A stretch of DNA of 64,000 nt from CBDDIP01 sp965229005 (GTDB taxonomy: Bacteria; Actinomycetota; Acidimicrobiia; Acidimicrobiales; Ilumatobacteraceae). A model generated the notes under the pieces. It was given only the letters and a program-made list of their open reading frames with translations, was not told where the DNA came from and did no database searches. Location: assembly GCA_965229005.1 (NCBI GenBank), contig CBDDIP010000001.1, positions 62,001-126,000 on the forward strand. The letters are read 5' to 3'. This document shows positions 25,014-33,734 of the stretch, piece by piece. A program made the position numbers and the translations under genes. Numbering within the stretch: the stretch's first letter is position 1; every line of letters starts with the position of its first letter.

Positions 25014-26872
25014 TGCCGGTTCCGGTTCGGGTCTTCGTCGCTGCGAACGGCAACGCGTTCATGACGGACATCGCCCGCAACATCGCCGAGGCGTGCACCA
25101 TCGCCGGCCGCGACGCGACGGTCGTCAGCGATCGCCTCCCCGTCGCCGATGGGTCGCTGCAACTCGTCGTCGCCCCGCACGAGCTCTTCACGCTCACCGA
25201 TGCATCCGTCGACGACCTGCGTCGCGCAGCCGTCGCCAGCATCTGCATCGGGACCGAACAGCCCGGCACGACGTGGTTCGAACGCGGCCTCGACGTCGCC
25301 CGTCTCGGGCCCACCGCGCTGGACATCAACGAGGAGGGCGTGGCCGCGCTCCGAGCCGAGGGCGTGGACGCTCATCGTCTGGTGCTCGGCGCGGTGCCGT
25401 CGATGGTCGCCCCGGCGACCACCCGCGACATCGACGTGCTGTTCCTCGGCGCGTTGGACGGACGCCGATCGCAAGCACTCGCCGCGCTCGCACCGGTGCT
25501 GGCGCGTCACCGCACCGAGCTGCGTTGTTTCGTCAACGATCGCCCCGTGGGCCCGACCACCCCCGGTTTGGTGTTCGGCGAGGCGAAGCACCGGCTGCTC
25601 GCCCGTTCCAAGGTGCTCGTCAACCTGCATCGCAAGCGCACCGATGCGGTCAACACGTACTTCGAGTGGGCCCGCCTGGCCGAGGCGATGGCCAACGGCT
25701 GCGTCGTGCTCACCGAGCCGACCACTGACCACGAGCCGTTGGTCGACGGCGTGCACTTCATCACTGCGACGCTCGACGAGCTCGGCGCCGCGCTCGACGA
25801 TCTGCTCGGCGACGACGACCGCAGGACCACCATCGCTGCCAGCGCGGCCGGCGCCGTCAGCGAAGTGTCGTCGCTCGTGTCGTCGATGCGTGAGCTGCTG
25901 CCGATGCTCGACGAGGCCGCCACTCGCGTCACGAGCGACGTGCCGACCGGCCCGTGGCGCGTGCGTCCGGCCCGCCCTGGTGCGGCACCGCTGCCGGTGT
26001 TCGAGCCGTTCCTGCCGTTGCAGCGAACAGCGAAGCGCCTTGCCCGCGCAGAAGATGCAGCGCTGCGGCGTCTCGACGCGGTGCAGTGCCTCCTTCGACA
26101 TGGCAGCGAGCAGCACATCGAACGACAGGAAACCCCGGCGTACGCCGCGGCGCGGCCTGAGGTCACCGTCGCCATCTCGCTTTACGACTACGCCGACGTC
26201 GTGACCGAGACGCTCGACAGCGTCGGCGCCAGCACCGAGATCGCGTTCGACGTCGTCATCGTCGACGATCACGCAACCGACGCCAGCCGTGCCATCGTGC
26301 AGCAGTACCTGGCGGATCATCCGGACGTGCCGATGCTGCTGATCGGCAAGGACGCCAACGAGGGTCTCGTGGCCGCGCGCAACACCGCGTTCGAGCATGC
26401 CCGCGCCGAACTGGTGATGGTGCTCGACGCCGACAACCAGGTGTACCCGAGGTGCCTGCGACGGCTTGCCGACACGCTGGCGATCGACCCCGACGCCGAC
26501 GCGGCGTATTCGATCCTCGAGGACTTCGGGATGGCGAACGGTCTGCGCAGCGCCGTCGCGTGGGATGTGAACCGGCTCTGTGCGGCGAACTACATCGACG
26601 CCCAGGCGATGCTGCGCCGCTCCAGCTGGGAGCGGCTCGGCGGGTACGGACCGGCCGACGACGCCATCTACGGCTGGGAGGACTGGGATCTCTGGCTGCG
26701 CATCGCCGAGCGCGGCGGGCACGCCGTGCTGTGCCCCGAGATCCTCGGCCGCTACCGCACCCAGGCCACCTCGATGGTCAGCCTCTCCAACGTCGCCGGC
26801 GGTGATGCGATCGCCGCCATGCGAGCGCGGCACCCGGGCTTGCCCTGGCCCAGCACGAATGGCCCGGCATGA
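25013..26872 (+). CDS. Two-domain glycosyltransferase, paralogue of the 17756-19642 gene
   Basis: 619 residues. The N-terminal GT-B-like half has VRVFVAANGNAFM, VVAPHELFTL, IGTEQPGTTWFERG, KVLVNLHRKRTD, NTYFEWARLAEAMANGCVV and PLVDGVHFI. The C-terminal GT2 half (about 380-619) has VTVAISLYDYADV, VIVDDHATDAS, NEGLVAARNTAF, MVLDADN and YGWEDWDLWLRIAERGG. Many of these blocks match the paralogue in order and spacing, and both genes are paired with a small coiled-coil gene, which points to duplication of a gene pair. GTG at 25010 directly before the ATG is an alternative start. Its stop overlaps the next GT2 gene (ATGA). Confidence 0.85.
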   Translation: MPVPVRVFVAANGNAFMTDIARNIAEACTIAGRDATVVSDRLPVADGSLQLVVAPHELFTLTDASVDDLRRAAVASICIGTEQPGTTWFERGLDVARLGPTALDINEEGVAALRAEGVDAHRLVLGAVPSMVAPATTRDIDVLFLGALDGRRSQALAALAPVLARHRTELRCFVNDRPVGPTTPGLVFGEAKHRLLARSKVLVNLHRKRTDAVNTYFEWARLAEAMANGCVVLTEPTTDHEPLVDGVHFITATLDELGAALDDLLGDDDRRTTIAASAAGAVSEVSSLVSSMRELLPMLDEAATRVTSDVPTGPWRVRPARPGAAPLPVFEPFLPLQRTAKRLARAEDAALRRLDAVQCLLRHGSEQHIERQETPAYAAARPEVTVAISLYDYADVVTETLDSVGASTEIAFDVVIVDDHATDASRAIVQQYLADHPDVPMLLIGKDANEGLVAARNTAFEHARAELVMVLDADNQVYPRCLRRLADTLAIDPDADAAYSILEDFGMANGLRSAVAWDVNRLCAANYIDAQAMLRRSSWERLGGYGPADDAIYGWEDWDLWLRIAERGGHAVLCPEILGRYRTQATSMVSLSNVAGGDAIAAMRARHPGLPWPSTNGPA

Positions 26873-27720
26873 CGCCAACCGTGTCCGTCTGCGTCCCGGT
26901 GTTCAACGCCGAGGCGTTCCTGGCCGAGGCGATCGAGTCGGTGCTCGCGCAGGACTTCATCGACTGGGAGCTCGTCATCGTCGACGACGGGTCCACGGAC
27001 CACTCGTTGGAGATCGCCGAGCGCTACGCCGCCGACGACGAGCGCATCACCGTGCACCGCAACGAGACGAACCAGGGGGCCGCGGCGACGTGGAACCGAG
27101 CGGTCGCGCTGTCTTCTGGGCCGTACGTCAAGCTGCTCTGCAACGACGACGTCATCAAGCCGAACTGCCTGACGGCACAGGTCGCCGTCCTCGATGGTGA
27201 CGTCGACCAGCGGATCGGCATGGTCACCGGGTTGCGCGACATCGTCGCCGCCGATGGCTCGCCGATCCACCGCAACCACGGGCTGCGCGGCCTGCCGCGA
27301 CGTGCGTCGACGATCGGCCGGCGGGAGCTGGTGCTCGGTCTGCTGCGCAACGGCGGCAACCCGCTCGGCGAGCCGTCCACTGTCCTCCTCCGCCGACAGG
27401 CGCTCGATCGGGCCGGCGGGTTCCCCGCCGATTGGCAGTACCTCATCGACCTCGCGACGTACGCCGAGATCAGCCGCAGCCAGGACATCGCCCTGATCCG
27501 CACCTCGCTGGCGACGTTCCGCCTGTCAGCCGGCTCGTGGAGCTCGTTGTTGGCGAAGCGCCAGGCGGAGGAGACCCGTCGCATCATCCGAGCTCTCACC
27601 GCGGACAGCAACGTCCCGAGGTGGCGACGTTGGCAGGGCGACGCGATGGCTCGCCTGATGCAGAGCCTCCGGCACGTGGCGACCGAGGTCAGCCACCGTC
27701 GCGAGCGGCGGCGAGCATGA
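26869..27720 (+). CDS. Glycosyltransferase family 2
   Basis: 283 residues with a standard GT2 N-terminus: VSVCVPVFNAEAFL, ELVIVDDGSTDHS, NQGAAATWNRAV and KLLCNDDVIKP for the nucleotide and metal site. The acceptor half (GNPLGEPSTVLLRR, ADWQYLIDLATYAEISR) is of the WcaA-like kind. The C-terminus is rich in Arg (SHRRERRRA), perhaps for membrane contact. It is the third gene of a coupled plus-strand unit and overlaps the convergent methyltransferase by 32 bases. Confidence 0.85.
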   Translation: MTPTVSVCVPVFNAEAFLAEAIESVLAQDFIDWELVIVDDGSTDHSLEIAERYAADDERITVHRNETNQGAAATWNRAVALSSGPYVKLLCNDDVIKPNCLTAQVAVLDGDVDQRIGMVTGLRDIVAADGSPIHRNHGLRGLPRRASTIGRRELVLGLLRNGGNPLGEPSTVLLRRQALDRAGGFPADWQYLIDLATYAEISRSQDIALIRTSLATFRLSAGSWSSLLAKRQAEETRRIIRALTADSNVPRWRRWQGDAMARLMQSLRHVATEVSHRRERRRA

Positions 27721-28279
27721 CGGTCTCGTTGTAGATCCACCACCGTCCGAACCAGCGCGGCAGCGGGAACGAGCGCATCGACGTCACCGTGACGCCGAGC
27801 GCGTCGGCCAGCTCGCGAAGCTGGGGCGCATCCATCAACCGCACGTGCGTGGGGTCGGACGCCTGGCCGCGCTCCTGTGGCGTGATGATGACGATCCGTC
27901 CGTTGCGGCGCAGCAACGACAGGTACGGCTGCAACGCGGCGACTCCCTCCTCCAGTGTGAGGTGCTCGACGACGTGTGCGCACAACAGGGAGTCGAACGA
28001 TTCGGGAACGTTGTGCGAGGAGGCGGCGAACTCGTCCGGCGTGAACGCGTCGAGGCCGGCAGCTCGGCAGCGCCGAATGGCGTCGGCGTTCGGGTCGACG
28101 CCGATCGAGCGCTCGGGGAAGAACGACAGGCAACGACCGATGCCGCAGCCGACGTCGAGCACTCGCCCGCGAGCGAGGCGGCGAACGTTCCAGCGATACG
28201 GGTTGGGGGCGAACCGCTTCCACCCTCGACCGCTGATCTCGGCCAGGCGCGCCGCGTAGTCAGGGTCGGTCGAGCTCAT
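27689..28279 (-). CDS. Class I SAM-dependent methyltransferase
   Basis: 196 residues. Motif I is RVLDVGCGIGRCL with the acidic residue of motif II in IGVDPNADA; SFDSLLCAHVVEHLTLEEG and RRNGRIVIITPQ are the post-motif regions of the Methyltransf_11/23 type. SDPTHVRLMD is a segment common in polysaccharide-cluster methyltransferases. It probably methylates a sugar or lipid-linked glycan in the cytoplasm. It follows the DUF2142-like membrane gene with an ATGA overlap. Confidence 0.85.
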   Translation of the reverse strand: MSSTDPDYAARLAEISGRGWKRFAPNPYRWNVRRLARGRVLDVGCGIGRCLSFFPERSIGVDPNADAIRRCRAAGLDAFTPDEFAASSHNVPESFDSLLCAHVVEHLTLEEGVAALQPYLSLLRRNGRIVIITPQERGQASDPTHVRLMDAPQLRELADALGVTVTSMRSFPLPRWFGRWWIYNETVMLAAARDGG

Positions 28280-29718
28280 GCCCGAGCCTCCGTCCCGATC
28301 GCTGCCGAACCGACGAGCGCAACGGAGACGACGGCCCCGAGCAGCACCATCGCCGTGGGGAGCGGTGGCGACCAGTTGGCGTCGAAGGCGAACCAGATCG
28401 GGCCGTTGCTGCCGACGGTCCATCGGCGCAGTGCGAGGTAGAACGAGGCGAACTGGCCGATCGCAAGCGCCGGGGCGATCGCCGGAGCCCATCGTGCGGT
28501 GGCGAGACGTGGCCCGAGCGCCGCGAGGACCACCATCACCAGCCCGATCAGCAGCGCCAGCCCGTAGCGCCCCTGCCAGTTCAAGCCGTTGCTGGAGGCC
28601 TGCGTGTAGCTGGTGTAGATCTGCAGTCCCCAGTAGCCGAGCGCCAGCAGGACGAGCGCCAGGCGGATGCGCGGAACGGCGACGAGACCGACCACCAGCG
28701 CGACCGCGAGCAGCACCGACCACACCCACTGCGTCACCGCCGGAGGCGTGATGTCCAACCAGCCGAGACGACCGACGGCGTCGTGGAACCACGTCAGCTG
28801 GTTGACGAACGAGGTGCCGATCGTGTCGGTCAACGACACCGAGCGGGCGTACTGCTCGTTCTCCAGCGATCCGACCCCGCCGATCAACGACCAGGCGGTG
28901 ACGACCAGCGCCAGGGCGGAGATGGCCACGATCGAACGGTGCCGGAGCACCGAGCGCACGGCGCCCCGCCAGTCCGTGCCGTGCAGGACGACGCTGACGA
29001 CGAGGATCACGAACCAGAACGGCGAGCCGAGCGGCCGCACCGAGACCAGCAGTGCTCCTGCGGCGAGGAAGCCCCACATCTCCCGCCGTCCGATCGTGCG
29101 GTCGAGCACGGCGGGAAGGGCCATCCACACCACGAACGCGGCGGCCACCTCCACCGCTTGCGGGTTGACCACGCCGAAGAGGAAGAACGTGGTGGGCGTG
29201 ATCGCGGTGGCGGCGAGCAGTGCACCGCGGTTGCCGAAGCGGCGGCAGGCGAGGTGCAGGCCGAAGGCCATCAGCGCAACGCAGACGACGAGCGAGGCAA
29301 GTCGGATGGGACGCAGCGCGGAGTACCCCGTGAAGGCCAGCGACGGCCAGCCGACGATGGCGAAGTAGGTCGGCGGGTAGTAGCCGTTGAGGGCGAACGA
29401 CTGCTCGTTCGGGTCGACGTCGTAGTCCAGGCAGCTGGCGTCGACGGTGGGGTCGCGGGACCAGCACACGTTGTGCGGGCCCTTGAACTCGATCGGCACG
29501 TCGTACACGCGCACCTGATCGTCGGGTGAGGTGAGCCCGTGGCCGACGAGATCGCCGCGAACCGTTGCCGCCGCACGAACGAGGTGGTCCTGCTCGTCGA
29601 CGCCGCCGTTGGGCGGCACCGCGAGCATGTAGCAGACGCCCAGCCCGGCGAGCCCGAGGAGCAGGCGCCAGAACGGGTTGCGCAACGGGTTCGGACGCTG
29701 TGGTCGATCCCCTCGCAT
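28276..29718 (-). CDS. Polytopic membrane protein of the DUF2142 type
   Basis: 480 residues with about 10-12 hydrophobic helices. The first helix is followed by GGVDEQDHLVRAAA, an acidic extracytoplasmic loop (DE-x-x-H) like those that bind polyprenyl-phosphate sugars in GT-C enzymes, and then by a Cys-containing loop (CWSRDPTVDASC) and YYPPTYF, hallmarks of this family. DUF2142 proteins are common in actinobacterial polysaccharide loci and are thought to be GT-C-like transferases, but activity is not established. The ATG at 29718 starts a two-gene unit with the methyltransferase. Confidence 0.8.
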   Translation of the reverse strand: MRGDRPQRPNPLRNPFWRLLLGLAGLGVCYMLAVPPNGGVDEQDHLVRAAATVRGDLVGHGLTSPDDQVRVYDVPIEFKGPHNVCWSRDPTVDASCLDYDVDPNEQSFALNGYYPPTYFAIVGWPSLAFTGYSALRPIRLASLVVCVALMAFGLHLACRRFGNRGALLAATAITPTTFFLFGVVNPQAVEVAAAFVVWMALPAVLDRTIGRREMWGFLAAGALLVSVRPLGSPFWFVILVVSVVLHGTDWRGAVRSVLRHRSIVAISALALVVTAWSLIGGVGSLENEQYARSVSLTDTIGTSFVNQLTWFHDAVGRLGWLDITPPAVTQWVWSVLLAVALVVGLVAVPRIRLALVLLALGYWGLQIYTSYTQASSNGLNWQGRYGLALLIGLVMVVLAALGPRLATARWAPAIAPALAIGQFASFYLALRRWTVGSNGPIWFAFDANWSPPLPTAMVLLGAVVSVALVGSAAIGTEARA

Positions 29719-29728
29719 GACGCCCAGG

Positions 29729-29736
29729 ACTATAGT
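29729..29736. promoter_or_regulatory. Palindromic ACTATAGT shared by divergent transcripts
   Basis: The 8-base palindrome gives TATAGT on both strands. On the plus strand (29731-29736) it lies 6 bases before GTG 29743; on the minus strand (29729-29734) it lies 10 bases before ATG 29718. One element could therefore act as the -10 of two opposed short-leader promoters, and the two could not be occupied together. Confidence 0.55.
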
Positions 29737-29742
29737 GACGCT

Positions 29743-31404
29743 GTGGGCCGGAACCCGTGGCACGGTGCCGCCGCCCGCGTTCGCTCGATGCAACGCCCCA
29801 CTCGCGGCGGCATCGTCGCACTGGTGGTCACGGCGATCCGGCTCGTGCAGTCGGTGCTGTCTCGCCCTCACTTCTTCCTCACAGCGTCGTACGACGACGG
29901 CAACTACATCGCTCGCGCCGACATGCTGGCCGGCGGGAGCTGGGCCACCCACTTCGACCGGCAGACGTTCATCCGCGGGCCGCTCTACGCGATCTACCTG
30001 GCGATCGTGTCGCGCAGCGGCCTCCCCCTGGCGCTGGTGGACATGGTCCTGACGTGCGCAATCGGCTGGTGGCTGGCGCACGAGATCGCCGCGTTCCTGC
30101 AGACGGGTCGCAGTGTTCGTGTCCTGCTGTACCTCGGCGTCCTCGTGGTCCCGTACAGCGAGACGCTCACCGGCTCGCACGTGATCCGCGACGACCTGGC
30201 GCAGCTGGTGCTGCTGGCAACGTTCGCCTGCGTGTTCCGGGCGCTCCGCAGCGGATCGGACGGCTGGCGCTTCGCCGTGCTGGCCGTCCTGGGTGCCGGC
30301 GCGACGACGATCATCCGCGAGGACGCGATCTGGATGGTCGCCTCGCTCGCCGTGCTCGTCGTCGTCCTCCTGCGCCGAACGGTCGTCGACCGCCGGTGGG
30401 TCCCGGCCGCCGCGCTCGTGCTGCTGTCGCTGGTCGCCTACTTCGGGCCACGAGCTGCCGTGACGCAGCTGAACCAGCGGTCAGGTCTCGACGCCTCAAC
30501 GCTGTTCGACGACGACCACTTCGACGCGGCGCACGCGGCGATCGCCCGCTACATCAACGACGGCACGGAGAACACGCGCACGCTCACGCCGGCGATGTTC
30601 GACTCGCTCGTCGCTCGCTCGCCGAGCTTCGCGACGATCGCGGCCGGCTTCCCCGAGTGGGAGCGCGAGGGTGGCGTGATCTACACCGACGCCGTGCGGT
30701 TCGCCATGGACGGTGGGTTGGAGCTGGCCGGCGTGCTCACCGACGAGCAGCGACGCGATGCGGTGCTCGACGGCATCGCCACCGAGATCCAGGACCTGTG
30801 CGTGAGCGACGATCGGCCGGCGTGCGACGGCTGGACACCCGCTCCCCCGCCGATCCCGGTGGTCCGCGTCGACGACCTCGTCGCAGCCGTCCGACGCCCG
30901 CTCACCGACTGGCGGCCGCTGCTCACCGTCGAACGCGGCCCGCTCGACACGGCCGGCGACGACGGTTCGGTGCACGTGTTGATCCAGTGGGAGCGGATCA
31001 TCAACACCTCACCGCCAGACGGGAGCTACTCGATCGACGGCGACGTCGTGCACTTCGGCGCCCGTCCCGACACCGTCGCCAACGATCTGGACGATGGCTT
31101 CCTCGCGTTCGGCACGTTCGTCACCCCGATCCTCCGCGTCGCCGGCCTGCTGGCCGTGCTGGTGCTGGCCTGGAAGCGGCGATGGGTGCTCGTCGCGTTC
31201 GCTGCCACCGTCATGGTTGCGGTGTGGGTGCGCGCCGCGCAGGTTGCGTTGGCCACTCGGTTCGGCGTCGGCGACTACGACTTCCACTACCTCCAGCCGG
31301 CCGCCACGGCCATCCACGTGCTGGCGCTGACCGCCCTCGGCGCGGTCTTCTCGGTGCTGCGACCTGCGCCGACCTGCCCGACCGACGACGAGACGGCTCA
31401 GTAG
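29743..31404 (+). CDS. Polytopic membrane protein with a large extracytoplasmic insert, unknown function
   Basis: 553 residues. Hydrophobic helices occupy about residues 20-250 and 455-535; between them lies a soluble region of about 190 residues with many acidic residues and paired Cys (DLCVSDDRPACDGW). The first loop has SYDDGNYIARADML, whose Asp pair resembles the catalytic loop of GT-C (PMT/ArnT-like) glycosyltransferases, and FIRGPLYAIYL is also reminiscent of that fold. No family name is certain. The GTG start is set by TATAGT 6 bases upstream. It heads a plus-strand run that continues into the ABC exporter. Confidence 0.7.
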   Translation: MGRNPWHGAAARVRSMQRPTRGGIVALVVTAIRLVQSVLSRPHFFLTASYDDGNYIARADMLAGGSWATHFDRQTFIRGPLYAIYLAIVSRSGLPLALVDMVLTCAIGWWLAHEIAAFLQTGRSVRVLLYLGVLVVPYSETLTGSHVIRDDLAQLVLLATFACVFRALRSGSDGWRFAVLAVLGAGATTIIREDAIWMVASLAVLVVVLLRRTVVDRRWVPAAALVLLSLVAYFGPRAAVTQLNQRSGLDASTLFDDDHFDAAHAAIARYINDGTENTRTLTPAMFDSLVARSPSFATIAAGFPEWEREGGVIYTDAVRFAMDGGLELAGVLTDEQRRDAVLDGIATEIQDLCVSDDRPACDGWTPAPPPIPVVRVDDLVAAVRRPLTDWRPLLTVERGPLDTAGDDGSVHVLIQWERIINTSPPDGSYSIDGDVVHFGARPDTVANDLDDGFLAFGTFVTPILRVAGLLAVLVLAWKRRWVLVAFAATVMVAVWVRAAQVALATRFGVGDYDFHYLQPAATAIHVLALTALGAVFSVLRPAPTCPTDDETAQ

Positions 31405-31417
31405 GCTCTGGGTCCTC
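31402..31417 (+). promoter_or_regulatory. -10-like hexamer before the ABC exporter genes
   Basis: TAGGCT (31402-31407) begins in the stop codon of the preceding gene and lies 10 bases before the ATG at 31418. The same TAGGCTCT sequence occurs before the gene at 37702. Confidence 0.4.
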
Positions 31418-32215
31418 ATGTCCCTGCGAACAGCGGTCGCGCACCGCAACCTGCTCTACCTGCTGTCGCTGAAGGAGCTGCGCACCCGCTACAAGAAGTC
31501 GGTCCTCGGCTGGGCGTGGAGCCTGCTCAACCCGATCACGCAGATGCTCATCTTCACGGTGATCTTCCTGTACGTGTTCAAGGCGGTGCCGCCCGTCGGC
31601 GACCCGAGTGGCATCAAGAACTTCCCCGTCTACTTCCTCTGCGGGTCGCTGCCGTTCAACTTCTTCTCGATCTCCGTCGGCGTCTCGATGGGCAACGTGC
31701 AGGGCGGGTCGAGCCTGATCAAGAAAGTGGTGTTCCCCCACGAGCACCTCGTCTTCTCGGTGATCATCGCCCAGTTCGTCACGTTGATGATCGAGCTGCT
31801 CGTGCTCACCGTGGCGATGCTGTTCCTGCACAACATGGTGCTGCCGTGGCTGTTGCCGTTGATGCTCGTGCTCGTGCTGCTGGCCATCTTCACCACCGGT
31901 GTGGCCCTGCTGCTGGCGGCGTTGAACGTCTTCTACCACGACGTCAATTACCTCTGGGGCATCCTCTCCCAGATCCTCTTCTACGCAACGCCGATCATCT
32001 ACAACCCGGCCACGATCACCAACGGACCGTTGCGCGCGATCGCCAACTACGGCCCCACCGGCAGCTTCATCGTCGCCGTCCACAACATCATGTACGACCT
32101 GCGCCTGCCCGGCGCGGGCCGCATGCTGGCGCTGACGGTGTACGCGTTCCTCACCTTCGGCTTCGGGCTCTGGGCCTTCAACAAGCTCTCGCCCCGCTTC
32201 GCGGAGGAGATCTGA
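31418..32215 (+). CDS. wzm: Polysaccharide ABC exporter, permease subunit
   Basis: 265 residues with six predicted helices and the ABC-2 (Wzm/TagG/KpsM) layout: the N-terminal amphipathic segment LLSLKELRTRYKKSVLGWAW, LNPITQMLIFTVIFLYVF, and the C-terminal helices after YGPTGSFI. It pairs with the ATPase encoded two bases downstream to move a finished, lipid-linked polysaccharide across the cytoplasmic membrane. YKKSVLGWAWSLLNP is a well-conserved family signature. In this locus it is the only export system seen; no Wzx flippase or Wzy polymerase is recognisable. Confidence 0.92.
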   Translation: MSLRTAVAHRNLLYLLSLKELRTRYKKSVLGWAWSLLNPITQMLIFTVIFLYVFKAVPPVGDPSGIKNFPVYFLCGSLPFNFFSISVGVSMGNVQGGSSLIKKVVFPHEHLVFSVIIAQFVTLMIELLVLTVAMLFLHNMVLPWLLPLMLVLVLLAIFTTGVALLLAALNVFYHDVNYLWGILSQILFYATPIIYNPATITNGPLRAIANYGPTGSFIVAVHNIMYDLRLPGAGRMLALTVYAFLTFGFGLWAFNKLSPRFAEEI

Positions 32216-32217
32216 CC

Positions 32218-33435
32218 GTGGCCGATCTCGCCCTCGAGGTGGACCACCTCACCAAGACGTTCCGCCTCCACTCGGAGAAGACCAACTCGCTCAAGCAGCT
32301 GATCGCCGCCGGCGGCCGCAACCGCTACGAGGAGTTCGTCGCCCTCGACGACGTCACGTTCCAGGTGCCCGTCGGCGAGGTCTTCGGTGTGATCGGACAC
32401 AACGGCTCGGGCAAGTCGACGTTGCTGAAGTGCATGGCCAAGATCCTCCAGCCGAACAAGGGCTCCGTGCGCGTGCACAAGCGCATGTCCGCGCTGCTGG
32501 AGCTCGGCGCCGGCTTCCACCCCGAGCTCAGCGGACGCGACAACGTGTTCCTCAACGCGGCCATCCTCGGCATGGGCCGCAAGGAGATCGCCAAGCGGTT
32601 CGACGCGATCGTCGAGTTCTCCGGCCTGGAGCAGTTCATCGACGTGCCGGTGAAGACCTACTCGTCGGGCATGTACGTGCGGCTGGCGTTCGCCGTCGCG
32701 ATCAACGTCGACCCCGAGCTGCTGATCATCGACGAGATCCTCGCCGTCGGCGACGTCACCTTCCAGCAGCGGTGCCTGGAGAAGTTCGTCGAGTTCCGCA
32801 ACGAAGGCCGCACGATCGTGCTGGTCACCCACGACCTCGGCGCAGTGCGCAACATGTGCGACCGCGCCATCTGGCTCAAGCGTGGCGTGATCACCGGCGA
32901 GGGCGACCCGGCCGAGCTGGTCGAGGCATACACCGAGTCGATGCTCGGCAGCCGCGCCGGCAACGACGGCAGCATCCGACGCGGCTCCGGCGAGATCCAG
33001 ATCGACGAGGTCGAGCTGATCAATGACGCAGGCGTCGCCGTGAAGCGTTGCCGCACGAACGACTCCGTCACCCTGCGGATGCACTACCGCGCCGAGCGGG
33101 CGGTGCCGAAGCCGGTGTTCGCGTTCAGCATCGAGCGCCTCGGCGGGTCGGTGGTCACCGCGCCGAGCACCCGCGACGCAGGGCTGCTGCCGATGAGCAT
33201 CAGCGGCTCGGGCACCATCGACGTGCGGCTCGACAACATCGCCCTGCTGCCCGGCACCTACGACGTGCACACCGAGATCACCGACTTCAACCGCCAGCAC
33301 GAGTACGACCACGTGCAGCTTGCCCTGCGCTTCGACGTGCTGAGCGGTCAGCCGTACGAGACAGCGGGTGCGATCACGATGCGACCGACGTGGACGTCCA
33401 CGGGGTGGGCGACGCGCGGACGGGAGGAGCGATGA
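32218..33435 (+). CDS. wzt: Polysaccharide ABC exporter, ATP-binding subunit with glycan-binding C-terminus
   Basis: 405 residues from GTG, with GGAGGAG 8 bases upstream. The nucleotide-binding domain has Walker A GHNGSGKST near residue 61, the signature YSSGMYVRLAFA near 147, and Walker B LLIIDEILAVGD near 170, followed by the switch His in LVTHDLG. Residues about 255-405 form a beta-sandwich (IQIDEVELINDAG to HVQLALRFDVL) like the C-terminal domain of Wzt proteins, which in the known cases recognises the modified end of the chain and so couples length control to export. Its presence suggests that a capping modification exists, perhaps added by the nearby methyltransferases. Confidence 0.92.
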   Translation: MADLALEVDHLTKTFRLHSEKTNSLKQLIAAGGRNRYEEFVALDDVTFQVPVGEVFGVIGHNGSGKSTLLKCMAKILQPNKGSVRVHKRMSALLELGAGFHPELSGRDNVFLNAAILGMGRKEIAKRFDAIVEFSGLEQFIDVPVKTYSSGMYVRLAFAVAINVDPELLIIDEILAVGDVTFQQRCLEKFVEFRNEGRTIVLVTHDLGAVRNMCDRAIWLKRGVITGEGDPAELVEAYTESMLGSRAGNDGSIRRGSGEIQIDEVELINDAGVAVKRCRTNDSVTLRMHYRAERAVPKPVFAFSIERLGGSVVTAPSTRDAGLLPMSISGSGTIDVRLDNIALLPGTYDVHTEITDFNRQHEYDHVQLALRFDVLSGQPYETAGAITMRPTWTSTGWATRGREER

Positions 33436-33734
33436 GCGGATTGACACGCAAGATCGTCGCTGCGCGCAGCGTGCGCAGGGCGCGCTTGCTCGCGGAGAAG
33501 GTGGTGACACCGGATGTGCGTGTCGAGCTCCGCGCGCTCGACAACCGCATCGCGTCCATCGAGTCGCAGCTCCGCGCGATCTCCGCCGAACATCGGGAGC
33601 GCGAGGTCGCAGACGCCGGGCGGGCCGCACAGCTCGAGGCCAGCTCCAACCTCCTCGACTCGTTGCCCGCAGCGCTGCGCGAGCTCGGCCGGAAGGTCGC
33701 CGCTCTCGAATCGGAGCGCACCGATCAGCCGTGA
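33432..33734 (+). CDS. Small coiled-coil protein after the exporter ATPase
   Basis: 100 residues. A basic N-terminus (LTRKIVAARSVRRARLLAEK) precedes a coiled coil (ELRALDNRIASIESQLRAI, then AALRELGRKVAALESE). The ATG overlaps the wzt stop, and its own stop overlaps the next GT2 start (GTGA), so it is translated as part of the chain. In the best-studied ABC-export systems a coiled-coil domain acts as a length ruler or scaffold for the capping enzyme (WbdD in E. coli O9a); a similar job is conceivable here but is inference only. Confidence 0.72.
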   Translation: MSGLTRKIVAARSVRRARLLAEKVVTPDVRVELRALDNRIASIESQLRAISAEHREREVADAGRAAQLEASSNLLDSLPAALRELGRKVAALESERTDQP

